Source of the DNA: an uncultured Bacillota bacterium
Lineage (GTDB): Bacteria; Bacillota_I; Bacilli_A; RFN20; CAG-631
Direction: 5' to 3'
DNA length: 64,000 bases
Assembly (NCBI GenBank): GCA_902491575.1
Contig: CABUID010000008.1
Coordinates: forward strand, 1 to 64,000
Below, piece by piece: positions 1 through 8,349 of this stretch. How positions within the stretch are numbered: position 1 is the stretch's first letter; the number at the start of each line of letters is the position of its first letter. Under the pieces are notes generated by a model. The model worked only from the letters and a program-made list of their open reading frames with translations. It was not told the DNA's origin and did not search any database. The position numbers were made by a program, and so were the translations under genes.

Positions 1-829
1 TTATCTTAGAGATAGTTTAGGAAACATCAATGGTATCATTGACGACACTGGAAAGTTTGTTGTGGAATACATTTACAATGCTTTTGGAAAGAGGATTGAC
101 ATTTTCGATGAAATGAATGATACTATAGGTGCAGTGAATCCTTTTCGTTATAAGGGTTATTATTTTGATGATGAAACGGAGCTTTATTATTTCAATTCTA
201 GATATTATTCTCCTGAACTTTGTCGTTGGATTTCTCCTGATTCGATTGAGTATTTAGATCCTGAAAGTATTAATGGGTTGAATCTATATTTGTATTGCAG
301 TAATAATCCTGTTAATTATGCCGATGGATCCGGACATTCTCCAGAATGGTGGCAATGGGCATTATTTGAAGTTGGAGTGGCATTAGTTGCGGTAGCTGCA
401 GGAATAGCTATTATTGGAACTGGTGGCATAGTAGCTTTTGGTATGGGGCTTTAATAAGCTCTTTATCTATAGGAGCAGCTGGAGCTGTAGCAGGCGGTGC
501 AATAGGACATGCTACTTAAGGTGTTGATGGTATATTAGGTGGAGCAATTGCTGGATTTAGTGTAGGTGGTAGTGTTGGAACTAGCATTTATGGCTCACAA
601 TTAGGGACAACATACAAAGGAGTAGGAAAATTAGTTAAAAATCCCAAAATTGAATGGAAAAACTTTAAAAAACGGCTATGCATTTATGCAAACCACTGAC
701 AAGTATTTGATAGTAGGAAGAAAAGCAGCGGTCGTTATCACTTCTGCAGGTAAGGTTATAACAACATGGGCTTCCAACAATTATGATGGAAGATTAATGG
801 ATGTACTTAGAAGTATATTTGGTTTTTAG
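1..829 (+). pseudogene. RHS-repeat protein C-terminal tip 1 (5' end outside window, frameshifted)
   Basis: The frame is open from base 2 and reads an RHS-associated core: YYFDDETELYYFNSRYYSP, then ISPDSIEYLDPESINGLN and CSNNPVN. A Gly/Ala-rich hydrophobic pre-toxin stretch follows. The first frame stops at 454; the hydrophobic stretch continues in another frame, meets a TAA at 517, and shifts again near 665. The last about 53 codons (NGYAFMQTTDKYLIVG through LRSIFGF) end in a TAG at 827. In RHS proteins the variable tip after the core is a secreted toxin domain. Here the closing pattern (hydrophobic strand, SAGKVITTW) only loosely recalls small RNase-like tips, so the activity is not assigned. 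It is probably a displaced, inactive tip. Confidence 0.8.
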
Positions 830-840
830 GAGGATAATGG

Positions 841-1077
841 GTGAAAGAAAAGATGATTGAAAAAGTGATTTCTTTATTAGATCCTATAGGGGTTATAGGT
901 TTAGGTCCTTTGGATGAATATAAAGATATTGCTAAGAGAGTGTACGAATTATTAATTAATAAAGAGTTTCAACAGTTGAAACACTATTTAGTAGATCAAT
1001 ATCCAACTAAAGAAGAAGTTAATTTTAGAAAAGTTGATATTACTATTGAGATTTTGATTAGTATTTTGGAAGAATAA
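841..1077 (+). CDS. Small acidic protein, candidate immunity protein for RHS tip 1
   Basis: This is a 78-residue, mostly helical, acidic protein (MKEKMIEKVISLLDPIGVIG at the N-terminus) with no signal peptide or membrane segment. It starts at GTG, 11 bases after the toxin-tip stop. The stop codon of the tip lies inside the ribosome binding site (TAGGAGGAT), the same junction seen at the two later cassettes. No family is recognised. Position and size are those of the cognate immunity protein that polymorphic toxin tips carry immediately downstream. The gene is intact although its toxin partner is broken, a common end state because immunity remains useful. Function is inferred from context only. 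Confidence 0.6.
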   Translation: MKEKMIEKVISLLDPIGVIGLGPLDEYKDIAKRVYELLINKEFQQLKHYLVDQYPTKEEVNFRKVDITIEILISILEE

Positions 1078-1088
1078 TTTAAAAATTG

Positions 1089-1154
1089 TAGACAGGATAA
1101 GACGTGCAACACTTAGTCTTGCACGTCTTCTTGTTTTAACTGGGGATACCCAGC
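1089..1154 (+). repeat. Cassette-associated structured repeat A, copy 1, with terminator hairpin
   Basis: A perfect 11-bp stem (AAGACGTGCAA with TTGCACGTCTT, 9-base loop) is followed by a T-rich tract, then by a second hairpin CTGGG-GATA-CCCAG. A related unit lies at 4263-4346, with the same GGATAAG lead, a GCGTG-type stem and the same CTGGG/CCCAG hairpin. The first hairpin would end the immunity-gene transcript. Confidence 0.7.
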
Positions 1155-1199
1155 TTAAAATTGTAATGGTAAATAGGCGATAGTATGGTAGAATCAATT

Positions 1200-2725
1200 T
1201 TGTATAAGACTGTTATTTATTGTAGATTATCTTAAGATGATGGTTCACTTGGTGAATCTAGTAGTATTCAAACACAAAAGATGATGCTAGAGAAATATTG
1301 TCGTGATAATAACTTTACTATTAAAGAAGTACATATTGATGATGGTTATTCAGAACTTAATTTTGATAGACCAGCATTTAAAAATTAATCGTAATTACTA
1401 AAAACTTATCTAGATTAGGTAGGGATTACCTACAAACTGGATATTATACTGAACAATACTTTCCTTTTCATAATGTAAGATATATTGCGGTTAATGATGA
1501 ATGATGTAGATACACTAATAGATAATAATGATATAGCGCATTTAAAAATATCTTAAATGATATGTATGCAAAAGATATATCTCGGAAGATTAAATCTGCA
1601 AAAAAACAAAGGAAGTTAAATGGATTATTTATATCTGCTCAAACACCTTATGGATATAAAAAAGATCCAACAAATAAAAATCATTTAATAGTGGATGAAG
1701 ATGTAAGGCACGTTGTTGAATTAATAATTAATATGTGTGTTAATGGTAAAGGTGCACCTACTATTGCAAAAGTTTTAGAAGAAAAAGGGATATTAAATCC
1801 TGCAGCTTATAAAACTTTAAAAGGATCAACTAGATTTGCTAAACTTCAAGGGACTAATCATTATAAATGGAAGGCAGTAACTGTAAGAAAGATATTAACT
1901 GACATGGTTTACTATGGATATATGGAAAACAGTAAATATAAAGTTGAAAACTATAAAACAAAAAGAGGAGTTAAAGTTCCTGAGAGTGAACATATAGTTG
2001 TTAAAAATACCCATGAAACTATTAATAGTGAAGAAACAGTTGAAACAGTACAAACTGTTTGAAGTGCAAGACACTATCCAACACATCATGAACATGAAAA
2101 CTTATTTAAATCAATCTTATTTTGTGAATGTGGTAAAAGAATGGCTATCGCTCATAAAGTAAGAAATAATAAAAAAGACACATTTTATAAATGTGCAAAT
2201 CATAAAAATAATCCTTATGAATGTCCTAGATCAAATATTATTCAATATCATCAAATAAAAACTATTATTGAAAAAGAAATATTTGCGATAGTTGAAAGAT
2301 TAAGACATAGTGAGAAAGCATTTGAAATCTATGTTAATAGGGTTAAGAAAGATAAATTTTCAGAAATTAAGAAAACAGAATCTAGAATTAATACTTTAAT
2401 TAAAATAGTTTCAAAGTTATATGAAGATTATGCTAGTGATTTAATTAATGAAAGAACTTATAAAGAATTGTTACTTAGAAATAAACAAGAGCAGGACTTA
2501 TTAGAACAGAAGTTACAATCATTAAGAAATGTACATGAGAATGTAACTTACAAATTAATGAGATTAGACCAATTAAAGCGTGAATTTAATAATTTCTTGG
2601 ATAGTGTAGAATTAACAATAGATATGGTTAATTCTTGAATTGAACGTATAGAATTAAGTTATTATACAAAAGAAGAAGATGGTACTAAACATCGACGAAT
2701 GATCATAAAAATACAAATTTATTGA
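1200..2725 (+). pseudogene. Large serine recombinase (resolvase family), degraded
   Basis: Pieces of a site-specific serine recombinase are recognisable in order. There is an N-terminal VIYCRLS...DDG catalytic start with SIQTQKMMLEKYC, then IDDGYSELNFDRPAF, then TKNLSRLGRDYLQTGYYTE. The DNA-binding half follows from 1562 (KIKSAKKQRKLNGLFISAQ, PYGYKKDP, VRKILTDMVYYGY), then the zinc-ribbon-like FCECGKRM and CANHKNNPYECPR, a coiled coil, and a C-terminal IERIEL. The gene is broken by a TAA near the start, a deletion of about 45 bases near 1380, a frameshift near 1500, and TGA codons at 2060 and 2636. Such recombinases move integrative elements; here it sits between RHS cassettes 1 and 2. Confidence 0.85.
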
Positions 2726-2790
2726 TGATTCATTATAAATATTATAAAATTTAGATGACCTAAATGTTTAATATATAGGACACCATATGA

Positions 2791-3603
2791 TATGACGTCG
2801 AAACTCAGTTATTCTATTGCAACTCTAGATAATATTCTCCTGAACTTTGTCATTGGATTTCTCCTGATTCTGTGGATTATCTTGAGCCTGAAAGTGTTAA
2901 TGGCTTCAATTGATATGCGTACTGTGGAAATAATCCAGTTAACCTTTACAATCCTAGTGATCATGCACCTGAATGGTTACAAGGATTAGCTATTGGACTA
3001 GCTATAGTGGGAGCTGCACTTGTAATAGGTGCTGTAACAGTACTAACTTGTGGAGTTGGAACTTTGGCTGGCACAATGGCTGGAGCTGTAATTTACGGTG
3101 CCGCACAAGGAATCGCTATCGGAGCAGCTGTTGGAGTTGTCGGAGGTGGCATTGTTGGAGGCATTGCGTCAGACTGGAGTGCTGAAGGAATATTAATAGG
3201 TATGGGAATTGGTTTAGGTGCTGGTGCAATTATTGGTGGTGTTATTGGTGGATTTGCAGGAGCAAGTAGTTTTACTGCTAATAGTGCTTATATTTCTCAA
3301 TATGGGGGAAATGTAAAAGAAGTGTTATCTGCATATAAAGGAAATCCGAGATTAAAAGTATTGAATAGCAATACTACTGCATATAGAACTTGGGGAGGAA
3401 CATCTGGTAAGTTTGGACATTGGATTTCACCTAAAAATTATGGTTCTGCTGCACGTAGTATGTTATCTTTACCACCAGGAAACACTGCAACAAATACATC
3501 TCAATTCTTAATTTCAAAAGGAAGTACCGTATTATCTGGAAAAGCTGCTGCGTTATTTGGACAAACAGGCGGAGGTATTCAATGGTGGATTGGTTTATTA
3601 TAG
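2791..3603 (+). pseudogene. RHS C-terminal tip 2 with TNT-like toxin domain, core interrupted by stops
   Basis: The RHS core (YDVETQLFYCNSR, then YSPELCHWISPDSVDYLEP, then YAYCGNNPVNLYNPS) carries a TAA in place of Tyr near 2830 and a TGA near 2912. Downstream the frame is open: a long Gly/Ala-rich hydrophobic stretch, then a tip with YRTWGGTSGKFGHWISP, MLSLPPGN and LSGKAAALFGQTGGGIQWW. The last pattern (G then GQ-GGG-Q near the C-terminus) resembles TNT-type NAD glycohydrolase toxins, where the final Gln is important. That assignment is a resemblance, not a search result. An internal start could still express the tip domain alone. It lacks its delivery platform. Confidence 0.75.
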
Positions 3604-3612
3604 GAGGATTCT

Positions 3613-3888
3613 ATGGTTGAACAATTAAAAATAGTTTTAAACAGTATTGAAGAAGAGATTAAAAATGAAAATTCTATTTGGGATAAAGAACAATTAATTT
3701 CTGTTGTAAAACCTGAAATGGAAGAATTATATACTCATTTCAAAAATGGAAGAGTGTTCTTCAAATATGGCAAAAAGCAAAGAATGTTAGAATCAACCTA
3801 CATTATGACTGATTCAATAAGAAATCTAAGCAATACAAGTCTAGGCAAAGAAATTATTAAATTACAAGAAACGTATAATAAACTATAA
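3613..3888 (+). CDS. Candidate immunity protein for RHS tip 2
   Basis: A 91-residue, charged, helical cytoplasmic protein (MVEQLKIVLNSIEEEIKNEN at the start) begins 9 bases after the tip-2 stop, again with the TAG stop embedded in a TAGGAGGAT ribosome binding site. No family is recognised. Tight coupling to a toxin tip and the small size suggest an immunity protein. A structured terminator repeat follows immediately. Confidence 0.6.
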   Translation: MVEQLKIVLNSIEEEIKNENSIWDKEQLISVVKPEMEELYTHFKNGRVFFKYGKKQRMLESTYIMTDSIRNLSNTSLGKEIIKLQETYNKL

Positions 3889-3889
3889 A

Positions 3890-3955
3890 ATAGCAAATTA
3901 CTTTAACAAGCAAAACTAGGTAAGTTTACTCTATGAGTAGGCTTGCCTTTTTAAT
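3890..3955 (+). repeat. Post-immunity repeat B, copy 1 (terminator hairpin)
   Basis: This copy begins TAGCAAATTACTTTAACAAG and continues with a hairpin whose arms are GGTAAGTTTACTC and GAGTAGGCTTGCC around a TAT loop, followed by a T-run. The same leader and a differently sequenced but equally well paired hairpin follow the tip-3 immunity gene at 5182-5250. It would act as the terminator of the toxin-immunity transcript. Confidence 0.75.
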
Positions 3956-4007
3956 TTTATTTAATAATTTTGCAAAAAAATAAAAGTTTTTTAATTAAAA
4001 GGTGGTA

Positions 4008-4160
4008 ATAAAGGGTGAAAATCAGTATATTCCTTTGAAGGCAAAATTATGTCTTTAACAAACACATTAACTAAATAATTTTAAAAATTTAAAGTTGTAC
4101 CCCATCACCTATGGGTGAAATTTAGTATAACTAATGAAGGCACATATAAACTTAATGGTG
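4008..4160 (+). repeat. Two imperfect direct repeats (C) in the gap between cassettes 2 and 3
   Basis: GGGTGAAAATCAGTATA...TGAAGGCA (from about 4013) and GGGTGAAATTTAGTATA...TGAAGGCA (from about 4115) are about 100 bases apart. No supported gene occupies 3956-4375. Short peptides can be read but have no recognisable family. They may be debris of older cassettes. Confidence 0.5.
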
Positions 4161-4262
4161 TTTGTAATAAAGAAAGGAGAATGTTTTGTATAAGAATTTA
4201 TAAGAAATATTTAAAGTTTAAAGAGTAAGGAATTTTAATTAAAATAGGTAAAAATATATCAT

Positions 4263-4346
4263 TTTCGGAAACTGGATAAGGCGTGTAACACTCTGCATCA
4301 CAAAGTGAATTTACGCCTAAGTTTAGTAACTGGGATACCCAGCATA
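4263..4346 (+). repeat. Cassette-associated structured repeat A, copy 2
   Basis: This matches copy 1 in GGATAAG, a GCGTG-AACACT segment and the closing CTGGG-ATA-CCCAG hairpin. Its first stem pairs AGGCGT with ACGCCT, with an inner CACT/AGTG pair. It lies upstream of tip 3 instead of after an immunity gene, so A may mark a cassette border. Confidence 0.6.
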
Positions 4347-4381
4347 CATTTATTGAATATTAAGAAAAAAGGAGGACAAAT

Positions 4382-4737
4382 TTATAGAGAAGAAAAACGA
4401 ATTAAATATTCAAAGAGTTAAAATGTCATCAATAGGAATTGGTAGTGGAATTGCTTTTGCGACAGGTATGACTGGATATGCAGTTAGAACTGGAATTAGT
4501 AGAAGTGAAGACTTCAAGGTACAAAATATGTTTATTGAAGGTGGATTTAATGCTGTTTCTGGAGCGTTATCAGTTTTAGGTGGCTATTTAGGTGGTATGG
4601 CAGGAGTGCATAATACTGTATTTACTAAACTATTATCGCAAAAAGGTGATTTTTGGTTGCGATTATTAGTAGGAAATATATTTACTGCTGGATTTAAATT
4701 AACTAACGCATTAATAAAACCATATTTTATGAATTAG
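4382..4737 (+). CDS. RHS-type C-terminal tip 3 (orphan toxin tip without core)
   Basis: From ATG 4423 the protein is 104 residues, Gly/Ala-rich and hydrophobic (SSIGIGSGIAFATGMTGYA ...), like the pre-toxin regions of tips 1 and 2, and ends in a short basic tail with LLSQKGDFWLRLLVGNIF. No RHS core precedes it. The same frame is open upstream to an ATA codon at 4382, about 8 bases after an AAGGAGG ribosome binding site. The original start may therefore have been an ATG now mutated to ATA, and 4423 is only the first normal start. Toxin activity is unknown. The stop codon is fused to the next gene's ribosome binding site as in the other cassettes. Confidence 0.55.
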
Positions 4738-4750
4738 GAGGATAGAAAGT

Positions 4751-5182
4751 ATGCGCAGATATTTATATTCTAATTTATTAAAAATAATATTTGGTTCATT
4801 ATTGATAATTACTTTTATACCTTCAGTGGTTTACTTTGTTTGTTCTTTATTAATTGATAAAAGCATAAATATAGCAAGAATGATAATAATTATTTCTTGC
4901 ATATTATTGTGGCTTTTACTTGAGTTAGTAATATTTATATTAAACAAAAAAGCAAATAATAGTATTCTTTTCGAAGAAGAAAAAGTAATTTATAAGAAAA
5001 AAACTATATATTCTAATAATGTGAGTATGAAATATTTTAAATTTCATATATCAATTATTGAACCAAGTTTGGTAATTCCCAAAATACATATAAATGGAAA
5101 TAATTTATCTATAACATGTTATCTTTCAAAAAAAGATATAAAGAAACTTAAAAAAATGAATTTTGAAATAAAAGAAATATAA
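4751..5182 (+). CDS. Two-TM membrane protein, candidate immunity protein for tip 3
   Basis: This is a 143-residue protein with two hydrophobic segments (about residues 11-33 and 41-64) followed by a soluble C-terminal part rich in Lys and Ile. It starts 13 bases after tip 3 with the TAGGAGGAT junction. A membrane-embedded immunity protein would fit a membrane-active or pore-forming toxin partner, which agrees with the hydrophobic character of tip 3. That is inference from arrangement; the family is not recognised. Confidence 0.6.
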   Translation: MRRYLYSNLLKIIFGSLLIITFIPSVVYFVCSLLIDKSINIARMIIIISCILLWLLLELVIFILNKKANNSILFEEEKVIYKKKTIYSNNVSMKYFKFHISIIEPSLVIPKIHINGNNLSITCYLSKKDIKKLKKMNFEIKEI

Positions 5183-5250
5183 ATAGCAAATTACTTTCAC
5201 AAGCAAAAACTAGACGAGTTTACCTTCGGGTAGATTCGTCTTTTTATTTA
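5182..5250 (+). repeat. Post-immunity repeat B, copy 2 (terminator hairpin)
   Basis: The leader AATAGCAAATTACTTTCACA matches copy 1. The hairpin here is GACGAGTTTACC-TTCG-GGTAGATTCGTC and a T-run. Bases differ from copy 1 on both arms while pairing is kept. Confidence 0.75.
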
Positions 5251-5429
5251 AATCTATATCAAAAATGTTATATAATAATTATTCGCAAAGATAAATTCAT
5301 TATTGAATATAAAATAGAAAATCGTTGGAACGATAAAAAATAAGGGGCATGGTGGTTACTATGCACTATATTTTTATGGCAAATAGAGAATGGGTGTGAT
5401 ATAATCAAAAAAAAGTATGGAGGTATCCT

Positions 5430-6155
5430 ATGACTATCCTTGAGCAAATAAGTCATGAAACAATGGTATTTATGCGTGGCAAATATCGTTTAGACGAAAT
5501 CGGAGATGGCAAAGATGAATTGAAGTTTAAGCAGGGTCAAAAGACTATTGTCACAATATATATTCGTGAAGACAAATTTACTTTTCTAATTATTTTTGGA
5601 AAAAAAGAGCGTGAATGTTTTGAAATGCAGAAAAGCGAGTTTTCAAAATATGTATGCGATTATTATGATAATTCAAAAACTTACCATGATGGAAAATGGA
5701 TGTTTATTGATGTAAACACTTTGAAGCAATTACAAGAGGTCAAAAAACTCATATTAATTAAAAAGAAGCCTAATCGTAAGCCTTTTCCAAAGGAAAATGC
5801 GTTATATTCCAAATGTGGTCAGCGCTGTGATTTGTGTGTTCATTATGTTTATACAAGTGAAGAACTGCGAACAACTATGGAAATAGCATTAAGTAAAATG
5901 TGGGGGCAAACAGATTGGAGTATGCGTTGCGAGGGATGCTACAGTGACAATTGCTACTGTAAAAACGATCCATGTAATGCGAAAGGTTGTGCGCTGAAGA
6001 AAAAATTATCAGAGTGCAGAGAGTGTGAGGAATTTCCATGTATAAAAGCAACATCTGCGGATTATCGCTCTATGATACATACGGAGGTTCATTATGCTGA
6101 TGAGATAACTTGGGGCATTCTTCCATATGTTCCTATGCAATATGAAGATCAGTAA
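5430..6155 (+). CDS. DUF3788/DUF3795-type two-domain protein
   Basis: A 241-residue cytoplasmic protein. The N-terminal part (about 1-115, with KQGQKTIVTIYIREDKFTF and a GKWMFIDV stretch) resembles DUF3788. The C-terminal part is Cys-rich: CGQRCDLCVHY, CEGCYSDNCYCKND, CNAKGCALKKK and CRECEEFPC, the DUF3795 pattern, probably a metal-binding module. A TATAAT box lies at 5398 and an AGGAGG-like site (ATGGAGG) precedes the ATG. The gene stands alone after the RHS array, and its somewhat less AT-rich codons suggest separate acquisition. Biochemical role unknown. Confidence 0.75.
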   Translation: MTILEQISHETMVFMRGKYRLDEIGDGKDELKFKQGQKTIVTIYIREDKFTFLIIFGKKERECFEMQKSEFSKYVCDYYDNSKTYHDGKWMFIDVNTLKQLQEVKKLILIKKKPNRKPFPKENALYSKCGQRCDLCVHYVYTSEELRTTMEIALSKMWGQTDWSMRCEGCYSDNCYCKNDPCNAKGCALKKKLSECRECEEFPCIKATSADYRSMIHTEVHYADEITWGILPYVPMQYEDQ

Positions 6156-6277
6156 GCAATCGTAGCCTTGTTGTTTAGAAGTGTGTGGAGGATGTATTTT
6201 CCTTAGTGATTGTTTAGACATGGTGCTAGCACCATGTAATAAAGGTGGTTAAAGAAAAAAGTTATTGATGTGGATAT

Positions 6278-6600
6278 GATACTTCCAAAGTAGACAAATA
6301 AAATAATTAAAAGGAAAAACAATTTCCATGAAGATTTATGACCTCAAGATTATTCAGTCTACTATGGAGGTATTTTTTATGGAATGAAAAACAAAATACG
6401 AAAAGGAAGTAAAACTAAAAATAGTTAAGAGGTATAAAAAAGGTGAGTCTGCTAGTTTATGAGCAAGGGAATATGACGTTGGTGAAAAATGCGGTGCAGC
6501 TATAATTGGAGAATGGGTTAGAAATCATTTTGAAATTCTATACAAGAACATGCCAAAACGAGTAGATATTGATTTAAATCATTATGAAAAATAAACTCAA
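6278..6600 (+). pseudogene. IS3-family element remnant, copy 1 (left end and orfA fragment)
   Basis: The left end GATACTTCCAAAGTAGACA and about 105 bases of leader are nearly identical to 14787 onwards. OrfA then reads from 6379 with an immediate TGA, KTKYEKEVKLKIVKRYKKGE, another TGA, AREYDVGEKCGAAIIGEWVR, and ends without orfB. AGTAGAC at 6289 and GTCTACT at 6357 form an inverted pair bracketing the leader. The rest up to 6730 holds no gene. Confidence 0.8.
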
Positions 6601-6730
6601 TTTTCGTGGGTATTTCAAAAAAGTAACTCATATTATGGAGTATTAAAATAAAATAAGCACTCAAACAAAGAATATAAAGAATATTAAGAAATTTGTTACA
6701 ACATTTTTTGATATCTATTTGTATGGTTTA

Positions 6731-7750
6731 TTATAAAACAGAAATATTGATATCTCCACTGGTTGTTGTTACATTACAAACTCCTTGAGTAGAGTCAGAA
6801 GAGGGAACATTCATTTTACCACTTGTAGTTTTTGTGATGAAATTTTTAGGAGTAAGTAATGATGCTTCTACATCTCCACTAACCGTTTTAATTAAAATTG
6901 AAAGAGCATCGGATGAATTCAAAAAAATGTCTCCACTTGTTGAATTAACTTCTAAATACTCAACTACATTAATATTATTCAAATTGATTTTTCCACTAGT
7001 AGTTTTTATATTTGAAATGTTTGCATTCATTTCATCAACTTTTATATTTCCACTGGTAGTTTTAATATAAATATTATTTGTTTGTATATTGTTCCCTAAA
7101 ACATTTCCACTTGTTGAATGGATATTCGCATTTAAAGATTTAACATTTGATAAGGTGATTTTTCCACTGGTTGTTTCTACGTTTAATGAATCCAAAAGAT
7201 TATCTTGAAGATTCAAAGAAACCTTACCACTCGTACTTTTTACATCTAATTTATTCGCTACTATACTTGAATAATGAATATTACCACTCGTACTTTTTAA
7301 AGAAACTTCTTGAAAACGAAAAGATTCTGAAATCGTTATGTTTCCACTAACCGTTTCAATGATTAGATTTTGATATTCATTCGATGGTAGAGATACTATT
7401 ATTTTAGGATTATAACACCAAAATAAACCTATTTTTTCATACCATCGTCGTGTGTCATTGCGCTCAATTTTTAAAGTATTATTTTCAACAAGAACCGTTG
7501 TTTTTATTTTTTCACTTTCAGTGTAAGTAACTTCACTTTTACCATTTTCTGAAAAAGTAAAAGTTATATTATGAGCAATTTCATTAATTTGAATATTTTG
7601 AAAAGGTTCTTCAACCGAATAAGTGTTTTCTTCAAATTGTGAATGATTTAATTTTTGAGGATCAAAGTGAACCATAGTCAAAACAGCAAAAGTAATTACA
7701 ATTCCTAAAGCTATTAGAATGAAAGCAATAATTAAAGCATTTTTTTTCAT
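6731..7750 (-). CDS. Membrane-anchored DUF4097 beta-solenoid protein
   Basis: 339 residues with an N-terminal transmembrane anchor (about 7-27). The body is built from some eleven repeats of about 19 residues, each with a TTSGN/STSGK/TVSGD turn, the signature of DUF4097 (LiaF/LiaG-like right-handed beta-helix). The C-terminal domain should lie outside the membrane. The gene overlaps the upstream DUF1700 gene by 4 bases and belongs to a padR-DUF1700-DUF4097 operon, a combination known from Bacillota envelope-stress loci. Function inside that operon is not established; a sensory or cell-envelope scaffold role is plausible. Confidence 0.85.
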   Translation of the reverse strand: MKKNALIIAFILIALGIVITFAVLTMVHFDPQKLNHSQFEENTYSVEEPFQNIQINEIAHNITFTFSENGKSEVTYTESEKIKTTVLVENNTLKIERNDTRRWYEKIGLFWCYNPKIIVSLPSNEYQNLIIETVSGNITISESFRFQEVSLKSTSGNIHYSSIVANKLDVKSTSGKVSLNLQDNLLDSLNVETTSGKITLSNVKSLNANIHSTSGNVLGNNIQTNNIYIKTTSGNIKVDEMNANISNIKTTSGKINLNNINVVEYLEVNSTSGDIFLNSSDALSILIKTVSGDVEASLLTPKNFITKTTSGKMNVPSSDSTQGVCNVTTTSGDINISVL

Positions 7751-8349
7751 TTTACGTTCTCCTTTCTAAGAAAACTTAATTTGATTTTTAAAAGAATTTT
7801 TTTACTTAATTGTATCATTTTAAAGGTGATGAAATACGAAAATAAAAACATTAAAATTGTAATACCTAAACAGAACAATCCTAATGCAAATGAGAAAAGT
7901 GCTTGTAAACTATCACTTGAAAAGATAAGAAGAAAACCATTTAATAAGGCAGCTATTGCTCCACAAGCAAAGGTAATAAAAATAGCATAAACAACCAGTA
8001 CAAAAGTCCATATAAGTATATAGAGGATGAAGAACAATAATAAAGCTAAAAATAGCATAAGAATCCACAAGGGTGAGCCTATAATCAGTAAAATAATTTC
8101 ACCAGTTTTTAAGGAATTAGAAGGTTTTACTTTCGCTTTAATCAATTTAGGTAATGGTATATCTTTTAATATTTGAGACGAAATATCTTCTACACTACCA
8201 AGTTTTTCTATGGCTTCTTGCTCATTTAAACCATCTTCCATAGAATCATCAATCATTTCCGAATAATAATCCAGCGATTTATTGATATCTTTTTCAGATA
8301 AGCCATTTAATTTTTTTTTCAATTGGAAAAGAAATTCTTCTTTATTCAT
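7747..8349 (-). CDS. DUF1700 (HAAS-domain) membrane protein
   Basis: 200 residues. The first about 70 residues are the soluble helical HAAS domain (FLFQLKKKLNGLSEKDINKS, then LGSVEDISSQILKDI). About four hydrophobic segments follow from residue 90 on, ending in a basic tail. HAAS/DUF1700 proteins are usually encoded directly after a PadR repressor, as here (8-base overlap with the padR gene), and often act as its signalling or target partner. The gene is translationally coupled on both sides. Confidence 0.85.
   Translation of the reverse strand: MNKEEFLFQLKKKLNGLSEKDINKSLDYYSEMIDDSMEDGLNEQEAIEKLGSVEDISSQILKDIPLPKLIKAKVKPSNSLKTGEIILLIIGSPLWILMLFLALLLFFILYILIWTFVLVVYAIFITFACGAIAALLNGFLLIFSSDSLQALFSFALGLFCLGITILMFLFSYFITFKMIQLSKKILLKIKLSFLRKENVK

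Noticed and set aside
1200..2725. TGA read as tryptophan in the recombinase and RHS remnants (TGA at 2060, 2636 and 2912)
   Set aside because: The same remnants also carry TAA stops, deletions and frameshifts. Intact genes nearby end in TGA (ftsY, response regulator, MarR gene) and use TGG for Trp, so these are ordinary decay mutations.
2973..3185. 70-codon Cys/Trp/Arg-rich frame at the start of tip 2
   Set aside because: It is an out-of-frame reading of the Gly/Ala-rich stretch of the RHS tip; the composition is not protein-like.
6834..7070. Plus-strand open frame inside the DUF4097 gene
   Set aside because: It is the antisense shadow of a repetitive coding sequence and has no ribosome binding site.
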